DNA of 64,000 nt from Corynebacterium ulceribovis DSM 45146 (GCF_000372445.1 NZ_AQUY01000003.1:186001-250000), one strand, 5' to 3'. Numbered from the stretch's first letter, positions 36,554 to 45,891 are shown. Program-made: numbers and translations. The notes: generated by a model not told the origin, from the letters alone.

Positions 36554-36928
36554 TCACGGCACCCATTTGCCTGCTTCCACTTCTTCCCATGCCGCGCCGT
36601 CCCAGGTTTGCTTGCACAGCTCCTGGTCCGCATCAAGCGCGACATCCTGCTCCCCGAGCCCGGATTGCCGCCACGCCCCAAAGCTTCCGTCAAAACGCAC
36701 GGTGGTCAGATAGTCCACGGCCCCGTCGCCGTCGGTGTCGGAGTAGATGGTCAGGCCGGTGTCATCCGCCAAGGTGACGCTGTCCTGCCCCAGCAGGTAC
36801 GGGTCAGCGCCCAGCACGTAGGTTTCGCCGCCGACGGTCAGCGTCATGCCGCTGCGTCCGCTGCCCTCCGTCGCCTTGTTCGGGGTCAGGGCATCAATGC
36901 CGCAGAGTTTGTTCAAAAAGTCATCCAT
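36554..36928 (-). CDS. uncharacterised small acidic protein
   Basis: A protein of 124 residues I do not recognise with certainty. It lacks a signal peptide and membrane segment. The middle has a beta-rich look (MTLTVGGETYVLGADPYLLGQDSV in part) and a Ca-binding-like DTDGDGAVDYL (about residues 64-75); related short proteins occur in actinobacteria next to secretion or envelope genes. AAGGAG precedes the ATG, and the start overlaps the stop of the upstream gene (36921) by 8 bases, so it is translated as part of a three-gene operon. Confidence 0.75.
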   Translation of the reverse strand: MDDFLNKLCGIDALTPNKATEGSGRSGMTLTVGGETYVLGADPYLLGQDSVTLADDTGLTIYSDTDGDGAVDYLTTVRFDGSFGAWRQSGLGEQDVALDADQELCKQTWDGAAWEEVEAGKWVP

Positions 36929-38030
36929 GGGTCACTCCTTTGGTGAGTTGTCGGTAGCGCCACCCCACCGCGTCCGCCTCCACGGCGTCGCAGGCAGCAG
37001 CAATATCGCTGGTCCAGGTGCGTTTTAATGTGTCGGTGAGTTGGTGGGTCGCCTTCTGGGCTTGTTGACGATTACCGGCCCGGATCTGAACCGCAGCCGC
37101 CAGCGCAGCGCAACCCACACCGCTAATTGCCATACCTGCGGTCGCCAGCCACGGGACGAGCCACGAAGCGCTGCCCAGCCACATCGCGACGATGGCCAGC
37201 AACCCGCGCCCGATGCCGGCTCCGGCGGCAGCGCCGGCGATAGCGGCAATCGCCACTTCGGCGCGGCGCGGCGCGGATGTGCTTATCTCAGTGGCTTGAG
37301 CAGGGACGGTGAGGTGAAGACTGACCCCACGACGGTGCGCTGCTCGATTGAGCCGGCGGGCGGCGCCTCGGATCGCCGGTTTCGTGGGAATAGCACTGGG
37401 ATCGTCGGTGGTCAGCGCCGTGAGTTCGTGTTCCAGTCGACTAAAAAGAGCGCGGGTGATCTCGCGCCGCTGCTTCTCACCGGTTCGAACCCTGCGGCTA
37501 CGTTCCGTACGAGCGGCCTCATTCCGAAAATCCAATGCCGCGGTTTGCGGATCGTCGCCAGGATCAATGGTGGCCAAGTTATGGACCGCCGCCACCAATG
37601 CCGCTGCCCCATCAGCTGTCGGTGGCACATCAATACTGCGGATCGTGGCTGGCCAGTGTGCGGCACCGGCCCTTTTGCCGCTCGCAGCATCGCTGGTGCC
37701 GCTATCACCGGTGCCAGCACCGGCACGGTCACCGCCACTGTCACTGGCCCCAGTCTCATCCACCAAACAGGCGACAATCGCGGCATGAGTGGCGCGCTCA
37801 ATCGACTCTGCAATACCCAGTTCAGTAGGTGTCGGCGCTAATTCGCCAGCAACCGCAATAATTACTGCGTCGCAGGGGTCGCCCGGTTCGGCATCCACGG
37901 TCGCCGCAACTCCCGGCTGGTCATTGAGCAACTTCGCCAGTGCTGCCGCCCGGCGGCCGTCCGGACCGGTAACAATCAGCGCCAACTCCACCACCTGCAC
38001 CACATCCGGCGCTCGCGCTACTTCCGCCAC
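36921..38030 (-). CDS. unknown membrane protein, possible degenerate dynamin-like relative
   Basis: A protein of 369 residues. Residues 12-100 look like a Rossmann/NTPase core ([21 protein letters not shown], then [19 protein letters not shown]), but the would-be P-loop has no GKS/T, so nucleotide binding is doubtful. An Ala/Gly-rich linker is followed by a long helical stretch (about 175-250), two hydrophobic segments (about 268-325) and a final helix. The GTG at 38030 has GGAGG 7 bases upstream inside the preceding gene, overlapping it by 13 bases. No family is recognised; the layout (NTPase-like head, helices, paired membrane segments) recalls bacterial dynamin-like proteins, an inference only. 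Confidence 0.72.
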   Translation of the reverse strand: MAEVARAPDVVQVVELALIVTGPDGRRAAALAKLLNDQPGVAATVDAEPGDPCDAVIIAVAGELAPTPTELGIAESIERATHAAIVACLVDETGASDSGGDRAGAGTGDSGTSDAASGKRAGAAHWPATIRSIDVPPTADGAAALVAAVHNLATIDPGDDPQTAALDFRNEAARTERSRRVRTGEKQRREITRALFSRLEHELTALTTDDPSAIPTKPAIRGAARRLNRAAHRRGVSLHLTVPAQATEISTSAPRRAEVAIAAIAGAAAGAGIGRGLLAIVAMWLGSASWLVPWLATAGMAISGVGCAALAAAVQIRAGNRQQAQKATHQLTDTLKRTWTSDIAAACDAVEADAVGWRYRQLTKGVTHG

Positions 38031-38569
38031 AGCACATCCTCCAGCTCATCGCGCAGCTCGGGGAAGGCGCACGCTACCTCTGATAGCCGCCGCCGCAACT
38101 GCGCGTGCCGCCCCGGGATGCCGGTCTCAGGACCGTCAGTACTGCCAGCACCGTCAGCGGACTGCGCTGCCGCCACAATCTCCCCAACGGCAGTGCGCGC
38201 GACATCGACGACCTGCGACCACGGCGGCGCCACCACAATTACTTGCACCGCAATCGGCAGCTCCCGCAGCGCCCGCTCCACCACAGACACATACGGACAC
38301 AGCACCAACACCAGATCCGTATTCGCTGGCACACCAAACAGCGGCGCCTGCCGGATCGTCGCACCAAGATCGCTGCCCAATCCGTCAATAAGCAATTGGC
38401 ACGGCATACCCGGCCGGCCCGCAACAATAATGCGTGGCGGCGCGGAAAAATCATCCACAATGCTGGCGACCCATGTGATGGCGGCGGCGCGATCTGACGT
38501 TGGTGATTGCTGCGCCAACCAGCGTGAAATCCGCGAATGCAACGGTGCACGTACCGAAACGTGGCTCAT
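38018..38569 (-). CDS. unknown soluble protein, possible degenerate NTPase
   Basis: A protein of 183 residues. A short helical N terminus precedes an alpha/beta core: [20 protein letters not shown] (about 44-63) sits where a P-loop strand would be, but GRPGMPCQ lacks the Lys and Ser/Thr; [21 protein letters not shown] and [10 protein letters not shown] follow like G3/G4 strands without their motifs. The C terminus is helical and charged. The ATG at 38569 has a G-rich stretch (GGGGGGA) 4 bases upstream; a longer frame to 38698 overlaps the trmB start and is unlikely. It heads an overlapping operon with 36921-38030 and 36554-36928. Confidence 0.72.
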   Translation of the reverse strand: MSHVSVRAPLHSRISRWLAQQSPTSDRAAAITWVASIVDDFSAPPRIIVAGRPGMPCQLLIDGLGSDLGATIRQAPLFGVPANTDLVLVLCPYVSVVERALRELPIAVQVIVVAPPWSQVVDVARTAVGEIVAAAQSADGAGSTDGPETGIPGRHAQLRRRLSEVACAFPELRDELEDVLWRK

Positions 38570-38654
38570 CTGTCCCCCCGAGCTGATGTCCCTCCCCGCA
38601 AATAAACCCCAGCAACATGCAGCCCGCAACCCGAAGCCCACTACGCTAGATGCC

Positions 38655-39425
38655 ATGAGCTCCACCCCTGCACCCCGCCACGCCCCACGCGACGGCAAAG
38701 GCGAACTGCCCTACGGCCGCCCACTGCAATCCGAATTCGACGACGACCTAGACTACCCACGCATCTCCGGCGTCAGCTTCCGCCGCGGCACTCTCACCCC
38801 TGGCCAGCAGGAAGTGTGGGACAACAACTGGGACCGCATCGGCACCATCATGTCCGACGACGAAATCGACGTGGAGAAATGGTTCGGCCGCCCCGGCCCC
38901 ACCGTTGTAGAAATCGGCTCCGGCACCGGCACCTCCACCGTCGCCATGGCACCACTGGAAGCAGACCACAACATCATCGCCGTGGAACTGTACAAACCCG
39001 GCCTAGCGAAACTGCTCACCGCCATGAAACGCGAAGACGTCGACAATATCCGCATGGTGCGTGGCGACGGAGTGGAAGTACTCCAACGCATGATTGCGCC
39101 CGAATCGCTAGCTGGCGTGCGGATTTTCTTCCCCGACCCATGGCCAAAAGCGCGGCACCACAAACGCCGCATCGTGCAGTCCGGCACTTTGAACCTGATT
39201 GCGTCGCGGCTCAAGCCGGGCGGGGTGCTGCATGTGGCGACCGACCACGCCGAATATGCCGAATGGATTGATGAACTGGTGGGTGTGGAACCGCTGCTGG
39301 AACCGCGTCCGTTCCCATGGCCGGAATCGCCGCTGCTGCTTGACCGACCAACCACAAAGTTCCAGCGTAAAGGCCTAGAGAAGGGCCACAGCATCCACGA
39401 ATACGTGTGGCAGAAAGTTAGCTAA
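38655..39425 (+). CDS. trmB: tRNA (guanine-N7-)-methyltransferase
   Basis: A protein of 256 residues that makes 7-methylguanosine at position 46 of tRNA. It shows the SAM motif [16 protein letters not shown] (about residues 77-92), AVELYKPG, and the family signature [18 protein letters not shown] (about 157-174). The C terminus [13 protein letters not shown] is typical. Its N terminus is about 35 residues longer than the E. coli enzyme, as usual in actinobacteria. The ATG at 38655 diverges from the unknown operon on the minus strand, with 85 bases between. Confidence 0.95.
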   Translation: MSSTPAPRHAPRDGKGELPYGRPLQSEFDDDLDYPRISGVSFRRGTLTPGQQEVWDNNWDRIGTIMSDDEIDVEKWFGRPGPTVVEIGSGTGTSTVAMAPLEADHNIIAVELYKPGLAKLLTAMKREDVDNIRMVRGDGVEVLQRMIAPESLAGVRIFFPDPWPKARHHKRRIVQSGTLNLIASRLKPGGVLHVATDHAEYAEWIDELVGVEPLLEPRPFPWPESPLLLDRPTTKFQRKGLEKGHSIHEYVWQKVS

Positions 39426-39485
39426 CCAAACATTCCGCTCTCGTTCCGCTCTGACTTTGGGGCGGAAGGGGCTTATCCTGGGAAC

Positions 39486-39512
39486 TCACGTTCAATAACG
39501 TGACCCTATATT
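39486..39512. promoter_or_regulatory. inverted repeat and -10-like element upstream of the NYN-mmpL operon
   Basis: TCACGTT (39486-39492) and AACGTGA (39497-39503) are perfect 7-bp arms around CAAT, immediately followed by TATATT (39507-39512), a good -10 hexamer. The repeat occupies the -35/spacer region, the usual place for a repressor site. The operon's first start codon is 31 bases after TATATT. Confidence 0.55.
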
Positions 39513-39542
39513 GCTCTTTTGATATTTTCCCAGGATTTTGCC

Positions 39543-40259
39543 GTGACTAATACTGCTCATAACGCCGCTGGTGCCCATGGCGCTGGCCCGGCTGCCAGCT
39601 CCACCACCCCATCGGCCTACCGGGCACTGCCCCAAACCGAACCAACCGTCCTGCTGGTGTGGGACGCGCCGAACCTGGATATGGGGCTCGGCTCCATTCT
39701 GGGTGGCCGCCCCGACTCCGAACACCGCCCACGGTTTGACGCACTCGGCCGCTGGCTGGTCGGCTACACCGACGAGCTCGCCCGCGAACGCCACGAAGAC
39801 CTCGGCGCAGAAGCGACCGTGTTCACCAACGTTAGCCCAGGCGGCGCCGATATTGTTCGCCCATGGGTAGAAGCCATCCGCAACGTCGGTTTCGCAGTGT
39901 TCGCCAAACCGAAAGCCGACGAAGACTCTGACGTCGACGACGACATGGTCGACCACATTCGGCTGCGCTACGAAGAAGGCACCCTGCGCGGAGTGGTCGT
40001 GGCGTCGGCAGATGGCCGCTGTTTCCGAGATGTGCTGGAAGAACTAGCATTTGACGGAATCCCCGCAACTGTCATTGGCTTCCACGAGCACTGCAGCTGG
40101 GCGCTGACCAGCCCAGACATCGAATTCATCGACCTGGAAGACATCCCGGGCGTTTTCCGCAAGCCACTGCCACGCGTTAACCTGGATAACCTACCTGCAG
40201 AAGGCGCCTGGATGCAGCCGCTGCGCACGCTTTCTGAACTGTTTGACGAAAGGCACTAA
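39543..40259 (+). CDS. NYN-domain (PIN-like) protein
   Basis: A cytoplasmic protein of 238 residues. The NYN fold acids can be seen: VLLVWDAPNLDMGLG (Asp-x-x-Asn, about residues 35-49), DDDMVDHIRLRY (Asp pair) and VVVASADGRCFRDVLEEL (Ser-x-Asp), followed by GIPATVIGFHEH. Members are proposed metal-dependent RNases. GTG at 39543 has AGGA 7 bases upstream. It ends 3 bases before the mmpL start codon, so a nuclease-like protein is bound into the transport operon; in corynebacteria a protein of this kind appears to keep this position. Confidence 0.85.
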   Translation: MTNTAHNAAGAHGAGPAASSTTPSAYRALPQTEPTVLLVWDAPNLDMGLGSILGGRPDSEHRPRFDALGRWLVGYTDELARERHEDLGAEATVFTNVSPGGADIVRPWVEAIRNVGFAVFAKPKADEDSDVDDDMVDHIRLRYEEGTLRGVVVASADGRCFRDVLEELAFDGIPATVIGFHEHCSWALTSPDIEFIDLEDIPGVFRKPLPRVNLDNLPAEGAWMQPLRTLSELFDERH

Positions 40260-40262
40260 CGC

Positions 40263-42539
40263 GTGTTCAACCTTTGGGGCGACCTCGCCTACCGCCACCG
40301 CAAACTGATGCCCGTGGTCATCATTGCGATCATCGGTGCACTGTACTTTTTTGCGGGCACAAAGCTAGACGAACGCATGAGCACCGAGGGTTGGGACGAC
40401 CCAGGTTCCTCCTCCACCGCCGCCGCCCGCATCGAAGCGGAAACCTTTGGCCGCGACTCCTCCGGCGACGTCGTCGTGCTCTACCACGCCCCAGAAGGCA
40501 AAACTGTCGACGACCCAGAGTTCGCGGCGAAGGTGTCGCGCTCCCTGGAGGCGCTGAAAACTGAGCATGCCGACGCGGTGAAGCAGGTCACCAGCTACCA
40601 CACCACCCGCGCGGCGAAAATGGCGACGCAGGACCGGCAGACCGCCTTCGCGTCCGTTGGCCTGCAGGGCGATAAAGAAGAGGTGCTGCAGAACTACCGG
40701 AAGATTAAGGACGCCCTGCCGGTTGACGGCGTGGACACCGAAATCGCTGGCGCTACCCCAGTGGCCGACGCCCTCGACGAAGGCATGGGCAAAGACATCC
40801 AGCGCGCCGAACTGATTGGCCTGCCGCTGGTGGCGCTGCTCCTGCTGTTCGTGTTCGGTTCCGCAGTCGCCGCGGTGATGCCGCTGCTGGTGGGCATCTT
40901 GTCGATTCTCGGGTCGCTCGGCATTTTGTCGCTCATCGCGTCGGTCACCACGGTGAATACGTTCGCCCAATCCGTCGTCACGCTCCTTGGTCTTGGCCTT
41001 GCCATTGACTACGGCCTGTTCATGGTCTCGCGCTTCCGGGAGGAACTCGCCGAGGACGCCGAGGTGCCGGACGCGGTGCGCACCGCCACGGCAACGGCCG
41101 GTAAAACGGTGGTGTTCTCTGCACTGATGGTGATTGTGGCGCTGTCCGGTCTGTTCCTATTCCCGCAGGCCTTCCTGCAGTCGGTGGCCTATGGCGCGAT
41201 TGCGGCGGTCGGTTTGGCGGCGCTGCTGGCAATTACCGTGCTGCCGGCGGTGCTGGGGCTGCTGGGCAAGAATATTGACCGGTTGGCTATCCGCAAGGTC
41301 GGCCACACGAAGGTGGAGGCGACCCATTCTTTCTGGGGCAAGATCCCGGCGTGGGCGATGCGCCACTCCAAGGTGATGGCGGCGTCGCTGGTTGGCTTGC
41401 TGTTGCTGTTGACGTTCCCGCTGGTGGGCATCAAATTCGGCGGTATTAATGAGACGTATCTGCCGCCGAAGAATGAGACCCGGCAGGCGCAGGAGCACTT
41501 CAATGAGCTGTTCCCGGAGTTCCGGACGGAGCCGGTGCGTGTGGTGGTGGCGAACGCCGAGCCGCAGCAGTTCGTGGAGGTGTACCAGAAAGCCAATGAA
41601 GTTGAGGGGCTGACGGGTCGGTTCACGGTGGCGCGGGAGACGGTCAACGGCACCACGGTGATTTCCGCGGGTATTGCCGACCGTGCCGATTACACGCGCG
41701 TGGTGCATGAGCTGGAGGCCATTGAGGCGCCGGAGGGCGCGCAGGTGTACATCGGTGGCACCCCGGCGATGGAAGTTGAGTCGCTGGATGCGCTGATGGC
41801 GAAGCTGCCATGGATGGCGCTGTACATGATTATTGCCACGCTGATTCTGTTGGCGGCGATGTTCGGTTCGGTGATTTTGCCGATTAAGGCAATCATTATG
41901 AACTTCTTGGGGTTGGGCGCCACTTTGGGCTTGTTGACGTTGATGTTCGTCGATGGCGTCGGCGCGAATCTGCTGGGCTACTCCCCTGGCCCACTGATGA
42001 GCCCAGTATTGGTGCTGATTATCGCCATTGTCTACGGCCTATCCACCGACTATGAGGTGTTCCTGCTGTCCCGAATGGTGGAGGCCCGCGAGCGCGGCGC
42101 CACCACAGAGCAGGCGATCCGCTACGGCACCGCGAATACCGGCAATATCATTACCGCCGCGGCCGTCATCATGATTGTGGTGGCTGGCGCCTTCGGTTTC
42201 AGTGACATCGTCATGATGAAGTACATCGCCTTCGGCATGATTGCCGCGCTGGTGCTGGACGCCACCATCATCCGAATGTTGCTGGTCCCGGCGGTCATGA
42301 AACTGCTGGCCGACGATAACTGGTGGGCGCCGCGTTGGGTGAAGCAGGTCTCTAAGTTCATTGGCCACCAGGAAGAGTTACCGCAGGCCACTGCGCTTTT
42401 CGACGCAATGGACGACGAGAACGCCACCAAGGCTCTCCCGCCGGCTCCTCGGCACGCGGATGCACAGCCGATTACCGTCGCGGAGCTGATGGCCCGGCAA
42501 CAGCAGCAACTCCGCGAACTGCCACCAGGGCGCCGTTAG
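40263..42539 (+). CDS. MmpL-family trehalose mycolate transporter (CmpL1/MmpL3-like)
   Basis: An RND-superfamily transporter of 758 residues with two repeats, each with one membrane segment, a periplasmic domain and five further segments. The proton-relay Asp-Tyr pairs of MmpL3 are present: Asp249-Tyr250 in AIDYGLFMVSRFRE and Asp596-Tyr597 in STDYEVFLLSRMVEARE. The operon position before accD3-pks13 suits the essential-type transporter that flips trehalose monomycolate (acetylated by a TmaT-type enzyme) to the periplasm. The C-terminal cytoplasmic tail is short. GTG at 40263 is preceded by GAAAGG inside the NYN gene's end. Confidence 0.94.
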   Translation: MFNLWGDLAYRHRKLMPVVIIAIIGALYFFAGTKLDERMSTEGWDDPGSSSTAAARIEAETFGRDSSGDVVVLYHAPEGKTVDDPEFAAKVSRSLEALKTEHADAVKQVTSYHTTRAAKMATQDRQTAFASVGLQGDKEEVLQNYRKIKDALPVDGVDTEIAGATPVADALDEGMGKDIQRAELIGLPLVALLLLFVFGSAVAAVMPLLVGILSILGSLGILSLIASVTTVNTFAQSVVTLLGLGLAIDYGLFMVSRFREELAEDAEVPDAVRTATATAGKTVVFSALMVIVALSGLFLFPQAFLQSVAYGAIAAVGLAALLAITVLPAVLGLLGKNIDRLAIRKVGHTKVEATHSFWGKIPAWAMRHSKVMAASLVGLLLLLTFPLVGIKFGGINETYLPPKNETRQAQEHFNELFPEFRTEPVRVVVANAEPQQFVEVYQKANEVEGLTGRFTVARETVNGTTVISAGIADRADYTRVVHELEAIEAPEGAQVYIGGTPAMEVESLDALMAKLPWMALYMIIATLILLAAMFGSVILPIKAIIMNFLGLGATLGLLTLMFVDGVGANLLGYSPGPLMSPVLVLIIAIVYGLSTDYEVFLLSRMVEARERGATTEQAIRYGTANTGNIITAAAVIMIVVAGAFGFSDIVMMKYIAFGMIAALVLDATIIRMLLVPAVMKLLADDNWWAPRWVKQVSKFIGHQEELPQATALFDAMDDENATKALPPAPRHADAQPITVAELMARQQQQLRELPPGRR

Positions 42540-42567
42540 CTGGCCCTGCGGTATCGGGCATCTTGGC

Positions 42568-43629
42568 ATGAAAGCGAAGCTGGCGGCACTCTGGCGACAA
42601 AGCTGGTTCCGGTGGGGACTCGGCCTTGTCCTCGCCGTGGTCGCGGCCTACCTGCTGTGGGATAACGCCCAGTTTGTGCAGGACGGCTGGCACGTTCTTG
42701 TCCGAGCTGACCTGCGCTGGATTGCCGCGGGCATCGCGATGCAAGCGCTCGCAATGTACGCAATGGCGGAAGTGATGCGCCTACTGCTTCGCACCGCTGA
42801 CGTGCCCGCCACCCGGCGCGGGACCAACTCCCTGGTGCTGGCAGCCAACGCATGGTCCGCGACCGCGCCGGGTGGGCCCGTGTTCGCCACCGCCCTATCC
42901 TTCCGGCAACAACAAAAATGGGGCGCGCCCGTTGTGGTGGTCAGCTGGCAGATCATGCTGTCCGGCGCGATGAGCGCACTCGGGCTGGCCTCGCTGGCCA
43001 TCATTAGTTTCTTTTTCTTCGACACGAATTTCTCACCCCGCATGGTCGTCGGCCCGCTGATCGCGATTGCGGTGCTCTCGGCGCTGATGTGGTGGGCAAG
43101 CCGGAATACACCGCAATTGAAAAAGTGGGCAATTTCGGTGGTCCAATACGTCAATAAGCTCCCTGGTGGGCGGCCCGGAAGGGGTGAACAGGGCGTTGCG
43201 GACGCGGTGGACGCCCTGACGACGGTGAAGTTGTCGCCCGGCCGGTTGCTGCGGGTGTTTGCGTGGTCGCTGACGAATTGGCTCGCTGACCTGCTGTGTT
43301 TGTGGTTTGCAGCGCTAGCTGTCGGTGTGGATTTGTCGCTCGGCGGGGCGCTGCTCGCGTTCGTCGGCGGGAAAATTGCTGGTTCCGTGCCCGTCACCCC
43401 GGGTGGGATCGGGACCGTCGAAGCTGTACTTACCGGCGCGCTGGTTGCGGCTGGGGCACCTACTTCGGGGGCATTCGCGGCGACCCTGGCCTACCGCATG
43501 GTGTCGTTTGTGCTGGTCGCGGCTGTGGGTTGGGTGTGCTTCTTCCTACTGTTTCGAGGCAAGAACGCGGCGCGGGGTACGGTTGGCGACGAGGCCACTT
43601 CACAGGGCACTACCAAAACAACTTCTTAG
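42568..43629 (+). CDS. YbhN/LPG-synthase-like flippase-domain membrane protein
   Basis: A protein of 353 residues with about eight membrane segments that matches the membrane part of lysylphosphatidylglycerol synthase (UPF0104/AglD type). The conserved GGKIAGSVPVTPGGIGTVEAVLTGAL lies at about residues 268-293. No soluble synthase domain is attached, so transfer of lysine is not expected; a lipid flipping or binding role is more likely. It follows the transporter by 28 bases in the same operon. The ATG at 42568 has a poor ribosome binding site (no clear AGG). Confidence 0.86.
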   Translation: MKAKLAALWRQSWFRWGLGLVLAVVAAYLLWDNAQFVQDGWHVLVRADLRWIAAGIAMQALAMYAMAEVMRLLLRTADVPATRRGTNSLVLAANAWSATAPGGPVFATALSFRQQQKWGAPVVVVSWQIMLSGAMSALGLASLAIISFFFFDTNFSPRMVVGPLIAIAVLSALMWWASRNTPQLKKWAISVVQYVNKLPGGRPGRGEQGVADAVDALTTVKLSPGRLLRVFAWSLTNWLADLLCLWFAALAVGVDLSLGGALLAFVGGKIAGSVPVTPGGIGTVEAVLTGALVAAGAPTSGAFAATLAYRMVSFVLVAAVGWVCFFLLFRGKNAARGTVGDEATSQGTTKTTS

Positions 43630-43646
43630 GACACTGAGGAATCAGT

Positions 43647-44042
43647 ATGACTGTTGTCAAAAGTGACGCAGAAAGCGGCCGCCTGATGCCGCTGGTCTGG
43701 GACGTCGCCGCCATTGTGCTATTCGCAATTTTCGCACGGCTGGCGCACCAAACCGCAGAAGAACCATTCACCTTCATTAATGTGCTGAACACGCTCTGGC
43801 CATTCCTGATTGGTGTGATTATCGGCTGGGCGGCCGCTGGGCTCGCTAACTCCCGTTTGGACTCCCTCGCGCCATCCGGCATTATTGTCTGGATTGCTAC
43901 CGTGATTACCGGGCTGGGCATTTGGTCGATTCGCAATGGCGAAGTGCCCCACTGGTCCTTCATTCTGGTAGCAACTGCGATGAGCGGCCTACTGCTGCTC
44001 GGATGGCGGCTTGCGGCATTGGGTCTGCGACGCCGCAGCTAG
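43647..44042 (+). CDS. DUF3054 membrane protein
   Basis: A protein of 131 residues with four membrane segments, matching DUF3054 of actinobacteria (LVWDVAAIVLFAIFARLAHQ near the start; FLIGVIIGWAAAG; GIIVWIATVITGLGIW). Function unknown. It is 17 bases downstream of the YbhN-like gene and its ATG is preceded by AGGAATCAG. The whole gene sits inside the transporter-to-GT87 gene string, so a supporting role in envelope lipid transport is a reasonable guess. Confidence 0.86.
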   Translation: MTVVKSDAESGRLMPLVWDVAAIVLFAIFARLAHQTAEEPFTFINVLNTLWPFLIGVIIGWAAAGLANSRLDSLAPSGIIVWIATVITGLGIWSIRNGEVPHWSFILVATAMSGLLLLGWRLAALGLRRRS

Positions 44043-44066
44043 TTTCTTAGAAAGGCCCACGCCACC

Positions 44067-45416
44067 GTGTTCGACTCTTTGCGCAACAACCGCGCATTGC
44101 CCATCGCCTTGAATGGGCTGGTTGTTCTTCTCGCCATTTGGCTGTTTTTCCGCGTCGGATTCGGCGGCATTGACCTGCGTGTATACCGCGAAGGTGCGCT
44201 GACACTGTGGCACACCCCAGAAGTGCTGTACGAAGGGCATGTCGGGCCGGATGATGGCCCGCGCCTGCCGTTCACTTACCCACCGTTCGCGGCGATGCTC
44301 TTCCTGCCGTTGGCGGCACTGCCGCAGAATGTCGCCTACCTGTTGCTGCTGGTCGCAAGCGTGGCGGTGGCGTTTGCCGTGGCGTGGGATTTCACGTCAC
44401 GGTTGCAGCGGCTCCTGCCGAACTGGGGGCATCTGCTGAACCCGTTCATGGTCGGGCTGATTTTCCTGATCTCTGGGCCGGTGCGCGACTCCATGGACTT
44501 CGGGCAGATTAACGTGCTGCTGCTCGGCGCGGCGTACCTGACCTTCGTGCGTTTCCGGTCGCTGGTGCCGTTTGCGGTGGTCGTCGGTGTGTGCGCGGGC
44601 ATTAAGCTGACGCCGCTGGCGCTGCTGGTGGCACCATTTGCGATGCGTCAGTGGCGTGCCACCGCAATTGGTGTCGCGAGTTTCATTGGCACGCAGCTGG
44701 TGAGCTTGGCGTTCGTGCCAAGCAACACCATCGACTACTGGACCCGTGTCATCGTTGACCCGGCCCGTATTGGCAACCCGGGCTTCATTGAAAATGTGTC
44801 TATTCAAGGCGTGCTTGCGCGTATTGACGCTTCCAAGCTCGCGTGGGTAGCTGCCGCAGCCGTGGTTGGCTTGCTGATTTTGGCCGTGATGTGGGCAATG
44901 GCCTCGGCCGACAAGGCCGCACACTTTGACCGTGTGACGCTAATTGCGCTGGCGAACTTGGCGTCGTTGCTGCTGTCGCCAGTGAGCTGGACCCACCACT
45001 GGGTCTGGTGGCCAATGATTGGTTATGCCTGGCTGCAGGTGTGCCAGTACTACTGGCACCAAGTGCGCGCTTCGCGGGGCGTTGATGCTGGCGCTGGCGG
45101 CGCTGGCGGCAGCGCGGTTGGCTGTGGCGGTGACGCTGGGGGCCGCGTCTGGATGACCGCCGGTACCGCCCGCGCTTTGACCTGGATTATTGTGGTCGCG
45201 CTGACGCTGTCGCTCATTGTGGTGTTCATTGAACCGCGCTACATCATGCAACAGTTCAACTACTTCACGTGGGAGAACCGCTACCCGCCGGTGGCGTATG
45301 TGCTGCCGGCTATCCCAATTTTCGGCTGCACAATCGCCATTCTCGCGGCGCTGCCACTGCTGAAGCCAGCAGCTGCCACCGACCGCAATTCGGAAGAAGT
45401 TCCAGCTGCGGCATAG
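44067..45416 (+). CDS. GT87 (DUF2029) polyprenyl-phosphate-sugar glycosyltransferase
   Basis: A GT-C protein of 449 residues with about 10-11 membrane segments. The family features are RVGFGGIDLRVYREGALTLW with the catalytic-type Asp near the N terminus (about residue 36), RLPFTYPPFAAMLFLPLAAL, and ISGPVRDSMDFGQINVLL. GT87 enzymes use polyprenyl-phosphate mannose or arabinose to build lipomannan-type glycans. A loop between the last segments is Gly/Ala-rich. GTG at 44067 has AGAAAGG upstream. It is the last gene of the operon and is followed by a terminator and the repeat array. Confidence 0.87.
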   Translation: MFDSLRNNRALPIALNGLVVLLAIWLFFRVGFGGIDLRVYREGALTLWHTPEVLYEGHVGPDDGPRLPFTYPPFAAMLFLPLAALPQNVAYLLLLVASVAVAFAVAWDFTSRLQRLLPNWGHLLNPFMVGLIFLISGPVRDSMDFGQINVLLLGAAYLTFVRFRSLVPFAVVVGVCAGIKLTPLALLVAPFAMRQWRATAIGVASFIGTQLVSLAFVPSNTIDYWTRVIVDPARIGNPGFIENVSIQGVLARIDASKLAWVAAAAVVGLLILAVMWAMASADKAAHFDRVTLIALANLASLLLSPVSWTHHWVWWPMIGYAWLQVCQYYWHQVRASRGVDAGAGGAGGSAVGCGGDAGGRVWMTAGTARALTWIIVVALTLSLIVVFIEPRYIMQQFNYFTWENRYPPVAYVLPAIPIFGCTIAILAALPLLKPAAATDRNSEEVPAAA

Positions 45417-45483
45417 TCCGCACGGCGGCAGCAAGCTGCCTGCCGCGTCCTTTAGAGCGCTCCGCATCTGCGCGCCTCGCTTT

Positions 45484-45513
45484 GCCGGTCACCGTTTCGG
45501 TGGCCGGCTTTTT
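45484..45513 (+). terminator. terminator of the NYN-mmpL-GT87 operon
   Basis: GCCGGTCACC (45484-45493) pairs with GGTGGCCGGC (45499-45508), one wobble pair, around a 5-base loop, followed by five T. It lies 68 bases after the GT87 stop codon. Confidence 0.9.
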
Positions 45514-45552
45514 CGTGCGCCTTCGTCGGAAGTCGAGCTATTGACCTGGGCG

Positions 45553-45622
45553 GATCACTCTCGCACTGCCAAGAACCAAGAAGTGTCAGCAGTCGAGCAA
45601 TGTTGGCAGTGCGAAAGTGATC
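45553..45622. repeat. 70-nt inverted-repeat module 1 (type A)
   Basis: Left arm GATCACTCTCGCACTGCCA and right arm TGGCAGTGCGAAAGTGATC, 19 bases each (one mismatch), enclose a 32-base centre of type A (begins AGAACCA, contains CAGTCGAGCA). It is preceded by ACCTGGGCG. Confidence 0.9.
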
Positions 45623-45673
45623 ATCGAGCCGGCTCGTACCAAAAACCCGTCCAACGCAGCACGCCAATCCGAC
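45623..45673. repeat. 51-nt tail copy 1, after type A module
   Basis: The tail begins ATCGAGCCGGCTCG and ends CAATCCGAC. It matches the second copy (45892-45942) at 48 of 51 positions and includes the small palindrome GAGCCGGCTC. Module A plus tail forms a 121-base direct repeat. Confidence 0.85.
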
Positions 45674-45708
45674 AAAAGCAATGCCAAAACGACTTCCCCA
45701 CCTGCGCG

Positions 45709-45778
45709 GATCACTTTCGCACTGCCAAAGTGGGACACTTTCGTGAATCTCGAACGTCATGGCAGTGGCTAAGTGATC
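45709..45778. repeat. 70-nt inverted-repeat module 2 (type B)
   Basis: Left arm GATCACTTTCGCACTGCCA; right arm TGGCAGTGGCTAAGTGATC, damaged at three bases relative to the other modules. The 32-base centre is of type B (AAGTGGGACA...GTGAATCTCGA). Total length is again exactly 70. Confidence 0.9.
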
Positions 45779-45821
45779 CCAAGCCCCAGATGGCAGCGCC
45801 CACCACCAGATGACCTGGGCC

Positions 45822-45891
45822 GATCACTTTCGCACTGCCAAGAACCAGGAACCGATAGCAGTCGAGCACTGTTGGCAGTGCGAAAGTGATC
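45822..45891. repeat. 70-nt inverted-repeat module 3 (type A)
   Basis: Both arms are intact and perfectly complementary (GATCACTTTCGCACTGCCA / TGGCAGTGCGAAAGTGATC) around a type A centre of 32 bases. It is preceded by ACCTGGGCC. Confidence 0.9.
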
